Part shown: piece after piece, positions 16,217-25,168 of the stretch
How the letters are laid out: every line of letters starts with the position of its first letter
Position numbering within the stretch: the first letter of the stretch is position 1
Assembly: GCA_023665365.1 (NCBI GenBank)
Contig: JAMPEA010000001.1
Location: 1-64,000 of the forward strand
DNA length: 64,000 bases
DNA from: Bacillota bacterium
Lineage (GTDB): Bacteria > Bacillota > Clostridia > Christensenellales > CAG-917
Direction: 5' to 3'
The notes under the pieces: model-generated
The model's input: the letters and a program-made list of their open reading frames with translations, nothing else
Databases searched by the model: none
What the model was told of the DNA's origin: nothing
Program-made: the position numbers and the translations under genes

Positions 16217-17404
16217 ATGGATAAGAAAAAGATTTATTCGATAGTAGCGTTTTTGTTTGTTGCGCTTGTGCTCGTAAACAGTGTGATTTTGATAGGCGCA
16301 AACGGCAATTTCGACGCTAAAAACATTAAAAGTATTATTAAAAATGCCGAAATCGAGAATTCTATTGAAACTTCGGCAGATGAAATCTTCTCGGACGAGC
16401 TGGACGAGGATTTCAGTTATGACGATAGTAATTCCGACGCCATAGGCGATAACGTTGTAGACGGAACGAAGCGCGACAGCAAGCGTAAAAAAATGCCTAA
16501 ACGCGACGGCGACCGTCCTATTGAGACAGCTTTTGCGGTACAGAAGTCAAGTAGCGGCGTAGTAATCGAACAGTCATCGCGCAGAGTTTTACTCAACGAG
16601 GGAATGAACGAAAGATGTTATCCCGCAAGCACCACTAAGGTTTTGACGGCGCTTGTGGTTTTAAACAATCTGCCTCTTGACAAAATAGTTAGCGTGCCTA
16701 AAAAGGCTGAGGGCGTCGAGGGGTCGTCGATATATTTGCGCGCAGGGCAAAAAATATCCGTTGAAGATTTGTTGTTCGGATTGATGCTCCGCAGCGGAAA
16801 CGACGCGGCTACCGCGCTCGCAATAGAAACGTCCGGCAGTGTAGAGAAGTTTGCCGAGCTTATGAATAAGACCGCAAAGGAACTCGGCGCGGTTAATTCC
16901 AACTTCGTAAATCCGCACGGACTGCACGACGACGAGCATTATACGACTGCTTACGACCTTGCGCTTATCACTGCCGCCGCGTATGAAAAATCGGATTTTG
17001 TGCGCATAGCTTCCTCGCAAAAGGCTAAAATCACTATCGACGGCGAAGCGCGCTATATCGGAAACAAAAACAAAATGCTCAATCTCTACGAGGGTGCAAA
17101 CGGCGTAAAGACTGGGTATACCAAGCGTAGCGGCAGGTGCCTCGTAAGCGGCGCGCTTAGAAACAATATGCAACTCATTTCGGTGGTTTTAAACTATAAC
17201 GATATGTGGAACGACTCGATTAGAATGCTGAATTACGGCTTTGACAATTACGAAATGACGTCATACGAGCAGTCGCTTATAAATTGTAAAGACGGCGCAA
17301 ACAGGATTGAAGTAACCGTGCCTACGTCGGATTTCGATTTTAGTCAATTCCGCTATCCATTGCGACGGGATAAGAGCGAGTATCTGGCGCTTAAAGCCGC
17401 ATAA
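16217..17404 (+). CDS. D-alanyl-D-alanine carboxypeptidase, DacB-like
   Basis: Second S11 carboxypeptidase in the window. An N-terminal membrane helix (about 7-27) is followed by a charged, apparently disordered segment to about residue 105 and then the catalytic domain, with S-T-T-K at 138-141, S-G-N at 192-194 and K-T-G at 297-299. The sporulation setting (ytfJ upstream) suggests a DacB-type enzyme for cortex synthesis. Compared with the DacF homologue it lacks most of the C-terminal beta domain and has the long linker instead. The N-terminal helix may be an anchor rather than a cleaved signal. Confidence 0.87.
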   Translation: MDKKKIYSIVAFLFVALVLVNSVILIGANGNFDAKNIKSIIKNAEIENSIETSADEIFSDELDEDFSYDDSNSDAIGDNVVDGTKRDSKRKKMPKRDGDRPIETAFAVQKSSSGVVIEQSSRRVLLNEGMNERCYPASTTKVLTALVVLNNLPLDKIVSVPKKAEGVEGSSIYLRAGQKISVEDLLFGLMLRSGNDAATALAIETSGSVEKFAELMNKTAKELGAVNSNFVNPHGLHDDEHYTTAYDLALITAAAYEKSDFVRIASSQKAKITIDGEARYIGNKNKMLNLYEGANGVKTGYTKRSGRCLVSGALRNNMQLISVVLNYNDMWNDSIRMLNYGFDNYEMTSYEQSLINCKDGANRIEVTVPTSDFDFSQFRYPLRRDKSEYLALKAA

Positions 17405-17432
17405 GTCATATTAAATATCAAAACTACTACGT

Positions 17433-17465
17433 AAATCCGCATCGAATATTCTTTGCGGATTTTGA
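17433..17465 (+). terminator. Terminator after the DacB-like gene
   Basis: Nine-bp stem AAATCCGCA/TGCGGATTT with a twelve-base loop and terminal T residues. Confidence 0.65.
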
Positions 17466-17525
17466 GTTTGGCGGAAGTCTCAAAATGGCAGCTTATAAAT
17501 TATTTTTGTCGGAAGCGCGTTTTGC

Positions 17526-17554
17526 TTGCTAAGATAACTAAATTACTGTATACT
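17526..17554 (+). promoter_or_regulatory. Promoter upstream of the pseudouridine synthase gene
   Basis: TTGCTA, 17-bp spacer, TATACT, about 60 bases before the start at 17616. Confidence 0.5.
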
Positions 17555-17615
17555 TTAATAAATTGTAGATATATCGAACACGGTGACGAGCGTTGTCGTT
17601 TCGATTGGGAGTTTT

Positions 17616-18452
17616 ATGCGTATCAATAAGTATCTGGCGGAGTGCGGAGTGTGTTCGAGGCGTAAAGCCGACGAGTACGTGAAAGCAGGTCGCGTCAGCG
17701 TAAACAAAAAAATCGTGCGAGAGGTCGGCACGGAGATAAACGAGGATAGCGACGTGGTGTACGTGGACGGAAAAAAAGTAGTGCACGCGACGCATTACGA
17801 CTATATTATGTTCAACAAGCCCAAGGGTTGCGTGACTACTATGGACGACAGCCGCGACGATAAAAGCGGACGCAAAAAGCAGGAAGATAGCGCTAAAAAT
17901 ACCGCTAAACAGTCTGTTTTAGGCGCGGATAACGCACGGCAAAATGCCGCGCCAGAGGTCAAAAAGCCTCGCAAAACCGTCGTCGATTATCTTGGAGAGT
18001 ACAAGGACAAAAGACTTCATCCCGTCGGCAGGCTCGACTATGACAGCGAGGGGCTTTTGCTGCTTACAAACGACGGAGACATGACCTTTAAACTTACGCA
18101 CCCGTCAAGCGAAATTCCAAAGACGTATATAGTGAAAATAGAAGGCTCGATTGAGGAGAGCGACCTTGCCATATTGCGCAAAGGCGTGAGCGTTGACGGT
18201 GTGAAATACGGGCGTTGCAAGGTCAAAGTGACGGGCGTAGAGGACGGGAATACGCGCCTCGAAGTCGTCATATTCGAGGGAAAGAACAGAGAAATCCGCC
18301 GTATGTTCGAGGCGGTGGAGAAAAACGTGACGTTTTTGAAGCGCGTCGCCATAGGCGAGCTACGTCTCGGCGGGCTTTCGCGCGGAGGTTATAGGGAGCT
18401 GAACGAGGGCGAAATTGCATATCTCGTTAAGCTGTGCGGTCTTGAAAGATGA
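17616..18452 (+). CDS. rluB: Pseudouridine synthase, RsuA/RluB family
   Basis: Isomerises a uridine in rRNA. An N-terminal S4 RNA-binding domain (MRINKYLAECGVCSRRKADEYV) precedes the synthase domain with the catalytic aspartate in GRLDYDSEGLLLLTNDG. Between the first synthase strand (NKPKGCVTT) and VDYL there is a Lys/Asp/Ala-rich insert of about 45 residues, absent from most relatives. ATG 17616 follows GGGAG. In Bacillus, rluB also follows the scpA-scpB and ytfJ/dacB region. Exact target base not proven. Confidence 0.88.
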   Translation: MRINKYLAECGVCSRRKADEYVKAGRVSVNKKIVREVGTEINEDSDVVYVDGKKVVHATHYDYIMFNKPKGCVTTMDDSRDDKSGRKKQEDSAKNTAKQSVLGADNARQNAAPEVKKPRKTVVDYLGEYKDKRLHPVGRLDYDSEGLLLLTNDGDMTFKLTHPSSEIPKTYIVKIEGSIEESDLAILRKGVSVDGVKYGRCKVKVTGVEDGNTRLEVVIFEGKNREIRRMFEAVEKNVTFLKRVAIGELRLGGLSRGGYRELNEGEIAYLVKLCGLER

Positions 18453-19219
18453 AGAAGTTGAATATACTCATTGCCAATGACGACGGATATTTTGCGCCGG
18501 GGATACGCACGCTTGCCGCGCGGCTTAGTGCAGAACACAACATAGTTGTGTCCGCTCCTTTAAGCGAGCGTTCGGGCTATTCGCATCAAGTCCATTTTTT
18601 CAGCGGAATTTCCTATGAGAAAAAGGAAATGCCGGATGGAATAGAGACTTACGCCGTGGACGGGTCGCCCGCGGACTGCGTGATATTCGCCTTAAAACAT
18701 TTGTGCAGAGGGCGCAAGTTCGACGTAGTGCTTTCGGGCATAAATTCCGTGCGAAATATCGGCTCGGACGTTATGTATTCCGGCACGGTCGGAGCGGCGC
18801 AAGAGGGGACGTTCCACCGCGTTCCGTCGATAGCGGTGTCTTTGCGCACGCGCGGCGCCGACGACTATGCGTATTGCGCGGAATTTATCGCAAAAAATCT
18901 CCACGAGCTTATAAAATACGCGACGGAAAACATAACTCTCAACGTAAACGTTCCCTCTACGAAAAAGGAGGACATACTCGGAGTGCGCGTTACGCCCGTC
19001 GCATATCGTCCTTACGTCGAAAACTATATTTGCCAAACCGATAGCGACGGAAAAGAGATTTTCATCGTCAACGGCAAACCCGACAGAAGCCATATCTACG
19101 ACGAAAATTGCGACGTTGTGCTGTCGGATAAGGGCTACATTACCATAACTCCGATACAGATGATTTGCAACGACCGCGAGGCTTTAAACGCTATGCGCTC
19201 GGCGGAGTTCGACCTATGA
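18449..19219 (+). CDS. surE: 5'/3'-nucleotidase SurE
   Basis: Metal-dependent nucleoside monophosphatase. The signature NDDGYFAPGI supplies metal ligands Asp11 and Asp12, with Ser42 and Asn99 (SGINS) completing the site; DVMYSGTVGAAQEG is typical of the dimer interface. Full length at 256 residues. The start overlaps the preceding stop by four bases and the end overlaps the next gene by four, so the three are probably translationally coupled. Confidence 0.95.
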   Translation: MKKLNILIANDDGYFAPGIRTLAARLSAEHNIVVSAPLSERSGYSHQVHFFSGISYEKKEMPDGIETYAVDGSPADCVIFALKHLCRGRKFDVVLSGINSVRNIGSDVMYSGTVGAAQEGTFHRVPSIAVSLRTRGADDYAYCAEFIAKNLHELIKYATENITLNVNVPSTKKEDILGVRVTPVAYRPYVENYICQTDSDGKEIFIVNGKPDRSHIYDENCDVVLSDKGYITITPIQMICNDREALNAMRSAEFDL

Positions 19220-20448
19220 ACGTATGCGTAATCGGAGGCGGAGCGGCAGGCTGTATGACCGCGATTATGCTTGCTCGGCAGGGAATATCCGTCACTCTCG
19301 TCGAAAAAAACGAGAAAATCGGAAAAAAGCTGTATTTAACGGGCAAGGGGCGTTGCAATCTGACTAACGACTGCGATTTCGATGTGCTTTTCGAGCATAT
19401 CGTGCACGGCGAAAAGTATTTGCGTTCCGCGCTGTATTCGTTTTCTCCGCGGGACACGATGAGCTTTTTTGAAAGCGCGGGTCTCTCGCTCTCAGTCGAA
19501 AGGGGCAATCGAGTTTTTCCCGAGTCGCAAAAGTCGTCGGACGTTATAAAGACGCTTGTAAACGAACTCAAAAAGGCGGGAGTAAACCTAAAACTAAACT
19601 GTGCCGCGCTTAATATAGAAGCGACGGACGACGGATTTAAAGTTTCAACCGACTTACGCTCGCTCGATGCGGTCGTATTCGACAAAGTTGTCGTGGCTAC
19701 GGGAGGGGTGAGCTATCCGTCTACCGGCTCGACGGGCGACGGATACGGATTTGCCAAGGCGTTTGGGCATACGATAGTAGAGCCTAAGCAAGCGCTCGCG
19801 CCCATTCTCGTTGCAGAAAACGTGTCGTCTTTGCAAGGAATTTCGCTAAAAAACGTCAGACTCGACGCGATTGACTGCAACGGGAAGGTCGTTGCAGGGA
19901 AATTCGGCGAACTGATGTTCACCGGTCGCGGACTTAGCGGACCTGTCGCGCTTACGCTGTCGTCTTACGTCAACCGCATGAGCGGCGTAACGCTATCGCT
20001 CGATTTAAAACCGTCGCTTGACGATAGACAACTCGAAGCGCGTATCCTTCGTGACTTCGACGAGCGAAAAAATCAGGACATTAAAAACGTCACGCGCGCA
20101 CTGCTTCCCGAGCGACTCAATACTTATGTGTTGAAGCGCGCCGATATAGCGGAAAATAAAAAGGTGAACGCAATAACCAAAGACGAGAGGTCAAGGCTTG
20201 CGCATACGGTCAAAAATCTCACGTTCAAAATGACGGGGCTTGCGCCGTTCGGCGAGGCGGTCGTGACTTCGGGCGGAGTCGCGCTAAAATCGCTTTATCC
20301 GTCGGGAGAGAGCAGGTTGCGTAGCGGGCTGTATTTCGTAGGCGAGACCGTAGACGTTGACGCTTTGACTGGCGGGTTCAATTTGCAAATCGCATTTGCG
20401 ACAGCTGTCGCTTGCGCAAGAGATATAATAAAAAAGTGCGGATTGTAA
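19216..20448 (+). CDS. BaiN/HI0933-family FAD-dependent oxidoreductase
   Basis: Flavoprotein of about 410 residues with a Rossmann dinucleotide motif at the N terminus (VIGGGAAGCMTAI) and the family stretch GKKLYLTGKGRCNLTND. GGVSYPSTGSTGDGYGFAKAFGH and the C-terminal GETVDVDALTGGFNLQIA are typical. Substrate not assigned; relatives have been linked to bile acid reduction, but that cannot be read from this sequence. ATG 19216 overlaps the surE stop (ATGA). Confidence 0.9.
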   Translation: MNVCVIGGGAAGCMTAIMLARQGISVTLVEKNEKIGKKLYLTGKGRCNLTNDCDFDVLFEHIVHGEKYLRSALYSFSPRDTMSFFESAGLSLSVERGNRVFPESQKSSDVIKTLVNELKKAGVNLKLNCAALNIEATDDGFKVSTDLRSLDAVVFDKVVVATGGVSYPSTGSTGDGYGFAKAFGHTIVEPKQALAPILVAENVSSLQGISLKNVRLDAIDCNGKVVAGKFGELMFTGRGLSGPVALTLSSYVNRMSGVTLSLDLKPSLDDRQLEARILRDFDERKNQDIKNVTRALLPERLNTYVLKRADIAENKKVNAITKDERSRLAHTVKNLTFKMTGLAPFGEAVVTSGGVALKSLYPSGESRLRSGLYFVGETVDVDALTGGFNLQIAFATAVACARDIIKKCGL

Positions 20449-20532
20449 AATCGAATAAAACTCAATCCGTTTAAACGCAGAAATACTATAACAATAAAGG
20501 TCTTACACGCATATAACGTGCAAGGAGGATTT

Positions 20533-21957
20533 ATGATAAACATCGCAATAGACGGACCTGCCGGAGCAGGCAAGAGCACCGTGGCAAAAGCGGTCGCAAA
20601 GGACCTCGGGATAATTTATCTCGATACGGGGGCAATGTACCGCGCGACTGCGTACTGCGCTTTGCAACAGAATATCGCAGTGAACGATGAAGAAGCCGTC
20701 AAAAATATGCTCGACACTATGATTATGGACATTGTGTACGAAAACGGCGCGCAACAGATTTATGTCAACGGAGTAAACGCCACGCCTTACCTGCGCGAGC
20801 ATTACATGTCTAAGGCGGCAAGCGATATATCCGCGCTCCCTCCCGTGCGATACAAGATGGTCGAACTGCAAAGAGAGTTTGCAAAGTTGCACGACGTGGT
20901 GCTCGACGGCAGGGATATAGGCACGTTCGTACTTCCCGACGCTAACTGCAAATTTTATATGACCGCCACTGCCGAGGAACGCGCCACGCGCAGATATAAG
21001 GAGCTTATCGAAAAGGGGCAAACCGTCGATTACGATACGCTGTTGCAGGATATAATACAGCGCGACTACAACGATTCGCACCGTGAGGTCGCTCCGCTAA
21101 AACAAGCCGACGATGCTGAATTTGTAGATACAACGCATATGAGGATCGAAGAAGTCGTCTCGCATATTATCGAAGCGGTGCACGCAAAAACGCAATCCGA
21201 AATGATTGAACGGCAGTCGGACGAATACGACGGCAACAGCGTCGAAGATAATAAAAAAAAAGTAAATAACCGTCAATCTAAACGGATGAAAAAGTATTAT
21301 AAGCTGCAAACGCGCTTCGGCTTTTATCGCTTTTTCAGAGCGCTGTTGCGCCCCTTGCAACGTCTGCTTTGGCCCACCGCGATAGTCAATAAACAAAATG
21401 CGCTCGTCGAGGGAAATGCGGTTTACACTTGCAATCACTATTCGGCGGTGGACTCGTTTATTCCGTGCTTTGCGCTGTTCAAAAAGGAAGCTCATATTCT
21501 TGCAAAGGAAGAACTTTTCAAATCGTCGATAGGCGGTTGGTTTTTGCACAAGATAGGCGCTATTCCGATACGCCGTGACGAGGCGGATATAGCCGCTGTC
21601 AAAAACGTGCTCGAAGTGCTTAAAGGCGGAAAAAAGTTGCTTATATTCCCCGAGGGCACGAGAAACAAAGAGGGTACGCAGGAGATGGCGGAGTTCAAAA
21701 AGGGAACGGCGCGTTTTGCGATAAAAACAAAGTCGCCGATCGTGCCTATGCTGTACTACGCTCCGCCGAAGTTGTTTAAAAAGAACTGGTTGTATGTCGG
21801 CGAGCCGTTTACGCTCGAAGAGTTTTACGGCGAGCATAATCCAGAGCAGATGAACAGAGCTACCGAGATTGTGCGCGAGCATATGGACGAGACGCGCAGG
21901 TTTTGCAATGAATACGTGAAAAATATCAAATCCAAAGGAAAAAAGAAAGCGGAGTGA
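20533..21957 (+). CDS. cmk: Fusion of cytidylate kinase and 1-acylglycerol-3-phosphate acyltransferase
   Basis: Residues 1-220 are cytidylate kinase, with P-loop GPAGAGKST at 8-16 and LDGRDIGTFVLP; it phosphorylates CMP and dCMP. After a charged linker of about 35 residues, residues 260-475 form a PlsC acyltransferase with NHYSAVD and FPEGTRN, which makes phosphatidic acid at the membrane. The two genes are usually neighbours (cmk-plsC-ispH-rpsA) in Clostridia; here they are joined in one frame with no stop. AAGGAGG precedes the start. The next gene begins inside its stop codon. Confidence 0.93.
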   Translation: MINIAIDGPAGAGKSTVAKAVAKDLGIIYLDTGAMYRATAYCALQQNIAVNDEEAVKNMLDTMIMDIVYENGAQQIYVNGVNATPYLREHYMSKAASDISALPPVRYKMVELQREFAKLHDVVLDGRDIGTFVLPDANCKFYMTATAEERATRRYKELIEKGQTVDYDTLLQDIIQRDYNDSHREVAPLKQADDAEFVDTTHMRIEEVVSHIIEAVHAKTQSEMIERQSDEYDGNSVEDNKKKVNNRQSKRMKKYYKLQTRFGFYRFFRALLRPLQRLLWPTAIVNKQNALVEGNAVYTCNHYSAVDSFIPCFALFKKEAHILAKEELFKSSIGGWFLHKIGAIPIRRDEADIAAVKNVLEVLKGGKKLLIFPEGTRNKEGTQEMAEFKKGTARFAIKTKSPIVPMLYYAPPKLFKKNWLYVGEPFTLEEFYGEHNPEQMNRATEIVREHMDETRRFCNEYVKNIKSKGKKKAE

Positions 21958-24338
21958 GGGTAGAGATTGCAAAACACGCCGGCTTTTGCAGCGGCGTCAA
22001 ATCGGCGGTCGAGAAGGCTTTGAACCTTGCGAAAACGTATGGGCACGTCTATACGCTGGGCGAGCTCGTTCACAATGAGCTTGTGACGGAATTTCTGCAT
22101 TCTAACAGTGTGGATAGCATAGAGTTGAGCGACATCGAACGCCTTAAAGAGGGCGACGTTGCGTTAATCCGCGCTCACGGCGTGCCTGCCGAAACGGAGC
22201 GACGTTTGCGCGAGCGCGGAATTAGGGTTGAGGATGCCACGTGTCCCGTCGTAAAGCGCAATCAACGGATTGCGAGCGAAAGAGCGTCCGCAGGCGACGA
22301 GGTTATAATTTTCGGAGATGAGAAACACGATGAAGTTGTAGGCGTAGCGAGTTATGCTGGCGACAAAGTAAATATCGTTCCTGCGAACGAAATGCCCAAA
22401 ATCGGCGAAAATCCGACCTCGATACTCTTTCAAACCACCGTTTTGGAGGAAAATTTTAAAAAAATCAGCGATTTTGTCACGAAAATCAAAAAAAATACGC
22501 ACAAATCAGTTGGCATTTTTAATACGATTTGCTACAATACAACAGTAAGACAAGAAGAGGTGCGCGCGCTTGCGCAGTCCACGGACGCCGTTTTGGTTTT
22601 GGGCGCAAAGCACAGCGCAAATACCCGCAGGCTTGCCGAGGTCGCAAGGGAATATAATTCCAACGTGATTTTCGCAAACAGCGTCGGCGAGGTCAAATCG
22701 AGTCTTAAAGCGTTTAAGGATATTCAAAGTGTATCAATCGTCGCAGGAGCTTCGACTCCACCGTGGTTGATACGGGAGGTAAATAAACTTATGAGTGAAA
22801 CAACTCAAATCACAGCCGAAAATTCGGCAGAAGTTGAAGTGAACAAAGAGGCAACACTTCAAGAGCAAACGGCACCCGCTCAGGGCAAAGAACCCGAGAC
22901 TATGGCGGATTTGATGAAAACTACAAACGTAGGCGGCAATTATACCAATTATCAAGTCGGCAGACGCATAAAGGGCACTGTCATCAGCGTCGGCGAGTCG
23001 GGTATCTACGTCGCATTCGGCGGCAAAAAAGACGGTTTCATTGATAAGACGGAAACCTCCATCGACGGCAACTACAATCCGTCGGATTTCCAAGTCGGCG
23101 ACACGGTCTATGCAAAGATCAAGTCCGTCGAAAAAGAGTACGTCAAACTCTCCAAGAAAGACGTTGACGTAGATCGCGCGGCAGAGGAAGAGGCTGAAAA
23201 GGCGCTCGCCGCGGGCGAGTTCTCGCTCGTGATGACCGAGGTCGTCAAAGACGGTCTGCGCGGACGTATGGGACAATATACGGTGTTCGTGCCTGCAAGC
23301 CAAATCAGAATTGGATACGTAAACAATCTCGAAGACTACAAGGGCAAAAAACTCCGCCTCATGATTATGCCTCCCAAGGCAAAAGCAAACGCCGAAGCGC
23401 AGGAGGGCGAGGAAACCGCAGAGGTCGCCGAGGTCAAGGCGGAAGAAACCGCAAAGCCGCAACATAGAAAGAAATATCTCGTCGCCTCTCAGCGTATGAT
23501 ACTCGAAAAGGAGAAAAAAGAAAAGGAGGACGCGTTCTGGGGCAAGATGCACGTCAACGACATCGTGACGGGCAAAGTCAAGAGATTTACTCCGTTCGGC
23601 GCGTTCGTAAGCGTAGACGGCTTCGATTGCCTTGCGCATATCTCCGAGCTTAGCTGGAACAGAATAACCGACCCGTCTACTGTCCTTAAAATCGGCGACG
23701 TAAAGGATTTCGTCGTGCTCAAACTCGATAGAGAAGCAGGCAGAATTTCGCTTGGATACAAACAACTTCAAAAGAAGCCCTATGAAATCGCCGCCGAAAA
23801 ATATCCTGTCGGCACGGTCGTCAAGGGCAAAGTCGAGAGGATTTTCCCTTATGGCGCGTTCGTCTCAATCGAGGACGGCATAGACGGCTTGGTTCACGTG
23901 TCGCAGATTTCGCACAACTGGATTAAGGACGCAAGCGAGGCGTTGACCGCAGGTCAAGAGGTCGAAGCGAAGATTATCGGCTTTGAGGATACTCGCATAA
24001 CGCTTTCCATCAAGGATTTGTTGCCCACACCCGACGAGTCGATTACGGCTATTGAGGTCGATGGCGAAGCTACCGAGGAAGAGAAGGCAAGCAAGCGCAG
24101 TTCGAGGATGAAGAAATTCGAGCAAAAGGTCGCCGACGGCGAGGGCAGAAAGCGCGCTCCCAAGAAAGAGGCTTCAAACGAGCCGAAAGAGTGGGTATCG
24201 GGCAGTGGTTCTGCGTCTTTGGGCGAACTCTTTAAGGGCTTAAATCTTGACCTCGCGGAAGATGCGGAACAGAGCGAGGAAGCTCCTAAGAAAAAGACGA
24301 CTCGCAAGAAGAAAACCGAAACAACCGACGCAGAATAA
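21954..24338 (+). CDS. ispH: Fusion of 4-hydroxy-3-methylbut-2-enyl diphosphate reductase (IspH) and ribosomal protein S1
   Basis: Residues 1-278 are IspH, the last enzyme of the MEP isoprenoid pathway, with [4Fe-4S] ligands Cys12, Cys97 and Cys193 and conserved His40 and His75. After a linker come four S1 RNA-binding repeats (about 325-395, 420-495, 540-610 and 625-695) and a basic tail rich in Lys and Glu. Such fusions are known in Clostridia. An in-frame ATG at 22791 preceded by GGGAGG (22774-22779) could give free S1 as well. The GTG start overlaps the preceding stop. Confidence 0.95.
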   Translation: MRVEIAKHAGFCSGVKSAVEKALNLAKTYGHVYTLGELVHNELVTEFLHSNSVDSIELSDIERLKEGDVALIRAHGVPAETERRLRERGIRVEDATCPVVKRNQRIASERASAGDEVIIFGDEKHDEVVGVASYAGDKVNIVPANEMPKIGENPTSILFQTTVLEENFKKISDFVTKIKKNTHKSVGIFNTICYNTTVRQEEVRALAQSTDAVLVLGAKHSANTRRLAEVAREYNSNVIFANSVGEVKSSLKAFKDIQSVSIVAGASTPPWLIREVNKLMSETTQITAENSAEVEVNKEATLQEQTAPAQGKEPETMADLMKTTNVGGNYTNYQVGRRIKGTVISVGESGIYVAFGGKKDGFIDKTETSIDGNYNPSDFQVGDTVYAKIKSVEKEYVKLSKKDVDVDRAAEEEAEKALAAGEFSLVMTEVVKDGLRGRMGQYTVFVPASQIRIGYVNNLEDYKGKKLRLMIMPPKAKANAEAQEGEETAEVAEVKAEETAKPQHRKKYLVASQRMILEKEKKEKEDAFWGKMHVNDIVTGKVKRFTPFGAFVSVDGFDCLAHISELSWNRITDPSTVLKIGDVKDFVVLKLDREAGRISLGYKQLQKKPYEIAAEKYPVGTVVKGKVERIFPYGAFVSIEDGIDGLVHVSQISHNWIKDASEALTAGQEVEAKIIGFEDTRITLSIKDLLPTPDESITAIEVDGEATEEEKASKRSSRMKKFEQKVADGEGRKRAPKKEASNEPKEWVSGSGSASLGELFKGLNLDLAEDAEQSEEAPKKKTTRKKKTETTDAE
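22774..22793 (+). promoter_or_regulatory. rpsA: Internal ribosome-binding site and start at the S1 boundary
   Basis: GGGAGG at 22774-22779 lies 11 bases before an in-frame ATG at 22791, exactly at the junction of the IspH domain and the S1 part. Confidence 0.5.
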
Positions 24339-24356
24339 GGATAATTAAATCACTAT

Positions 24357-24386
24357 AAAATCCGCCGAGAACTTCGGCGGATTTTT
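24357..24386 (+). terminator. Terminator after ispH-rpsA
   Basis: AAATCCGCCGA/TCGGCGGATTT stem followed by T residues; positioned to end the operon before convergent rnhA. Confidence 0.9.
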
Positions 24387-24408
24387 ATATGCTTTTTGGA
24401 TAAAATAG

Positions 24409-24858
24409 TTATTTTGCAGTAAGTTGTTTGATTGCCGTGCGAGCAAGCATGTCGCAACGGTTATTCAATTCGTTGTCGGCATGTCCTTTGACTTTTACGA
24501 AAGTTACGTCATGTTTTGAGGTGAGCGCAAGCAGTTTTTTCCATAGGTCTACGTTTTTCACGGGGGACTTGCTTGCGGTGCGCCATCCGCGGGCAATCCA
24601 ACCGCTAATCCAGTCTTTCAAAAACGGGTCAACGGAATACGCGCTGTCGCTGTACAGAGTGACCTTGCAAGGTTCTTTTAGCATATTCAGACCCTCGATG
24701 ATAGCGGTGAGTTCCATCCGATTATTGGTTGTGTCAACCTCTCCGCCGCTGATTTCCTTGCTGTGCCCGTTATAAAGCAGTACAGCCGCCCAGCCGCCCG
24801 CGCCGGGATTTCCCGAGCAAGCGCCGTCGGTATATATTTCGACCGTCTTTTTTGCCAT
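24409..24858 (-). CDS. rnhA: Ribonuclease HI
   Basis: Degrades the RNA strand of RNA-DNA hybrids. The acidic catalytic residues are Asp11 (YTDGACSGNPG), Glu49 (NRMEL), Asp71 (YSDSAY) and Asp135, with His125 in VKGHADN. At 149 residues it is a normal RNase HI without an N-terminal hybrid-binding domain. ATG 24858 follows AAAGGA; a TTG two codons earlier is less likely. It converges on the ispH-rpsA operon. Confidence 0.95.
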   Translation of the reverse strand: MAKKTVEIYTDGACSGNPGAGGWAAVLLYNGHSKEISGGEVDTTNNRMELTAIIEGLNMLKEPCKVTLYSDSAYSVDPFLKDWISGWIARGWRTASKSPVKNVDLWKKLLALTSKHDVTFVKVKGHADNELNNRCDMLARTAIKQLTAK

Positions 24859-24905
24859 ATGCAATTCCTTTATTTTGTAAATTTATGCTAATTAAAGCAA
24901 TTCGT

Positions 24906-24934
24906 TTGACTATTCGTTGCAGGTTTGCTATACT
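24906..24934 (+). promoter_or_regulatory. Promoter of tRNA-Trp
   Basis: TTGACT, 17-bp spacer, TATACT ending 17 bases before the tRNA. Confidence 0.75.
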
Positions 24935-24951
24935 GAACGAGCTTGATATAC

Positions 24952-25025
24952 AGGGGTGTAGTTTAGTGGTAAAACTACGGTCTCCAAAACCGTTGTTGAG
25001 GGTCCGATTCCTTCCACCCCTGCCA
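24952..25025 (+). tRNA. trnW: tRNA-Trp (anticodon CCA)
   Basis: Cloverleaf with acceptor AGGGGTG/CACCCCT, anticodon stem ACGGT/ACCGT around loop CTCCAAA, discriminator G and encoded CCA. It is transcribed alone from its own promoter and followed by a hairpin terminator. Confidence 0.95.
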
Positions 25026-25050
25026 AAGAAACCGAAAGGTTTCTTTTTTT
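25026..25050 (+). terminator. Terminator after tRNA-Trp
   Basis: AAAGAAACC/GGTTTCTTT stem with GAAA tetraloop and a seven-T run. Confidence 0.85.
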
Positions 25051-25133
25051 ATGCAAGGGCAAAAGCCTTATGCGCTCGTTCTAAAATTATAATAGCACAA
25101 TTCGGCTATTAAATAAAGCACATATTTACAATA

Positions 25134-25163
25134 AAAAAACCGCCGCTGTTGCGACGGTTTTAA
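25134..25163 (-). terminator. Terminator of the padR gene
   Basis: On the minus strand AAACCGTCGC/GCGGCGGTTT (one mismatch) with a four-base loop, followed by seven T residues. Confidence 0.75.
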
Positions 25164-25168
25164 AATAG

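Noticed and set aside
22734-23771. Long open frame of about 345 codons opposite the S1 part of ispH-rpsA
   Set aside because: It is the mirror of a clearly coding, codon-biased gene, lacks recognisable domains and a ribosome-binding site, and similar antisense frames lie opposite ftsZ, infB and padR.
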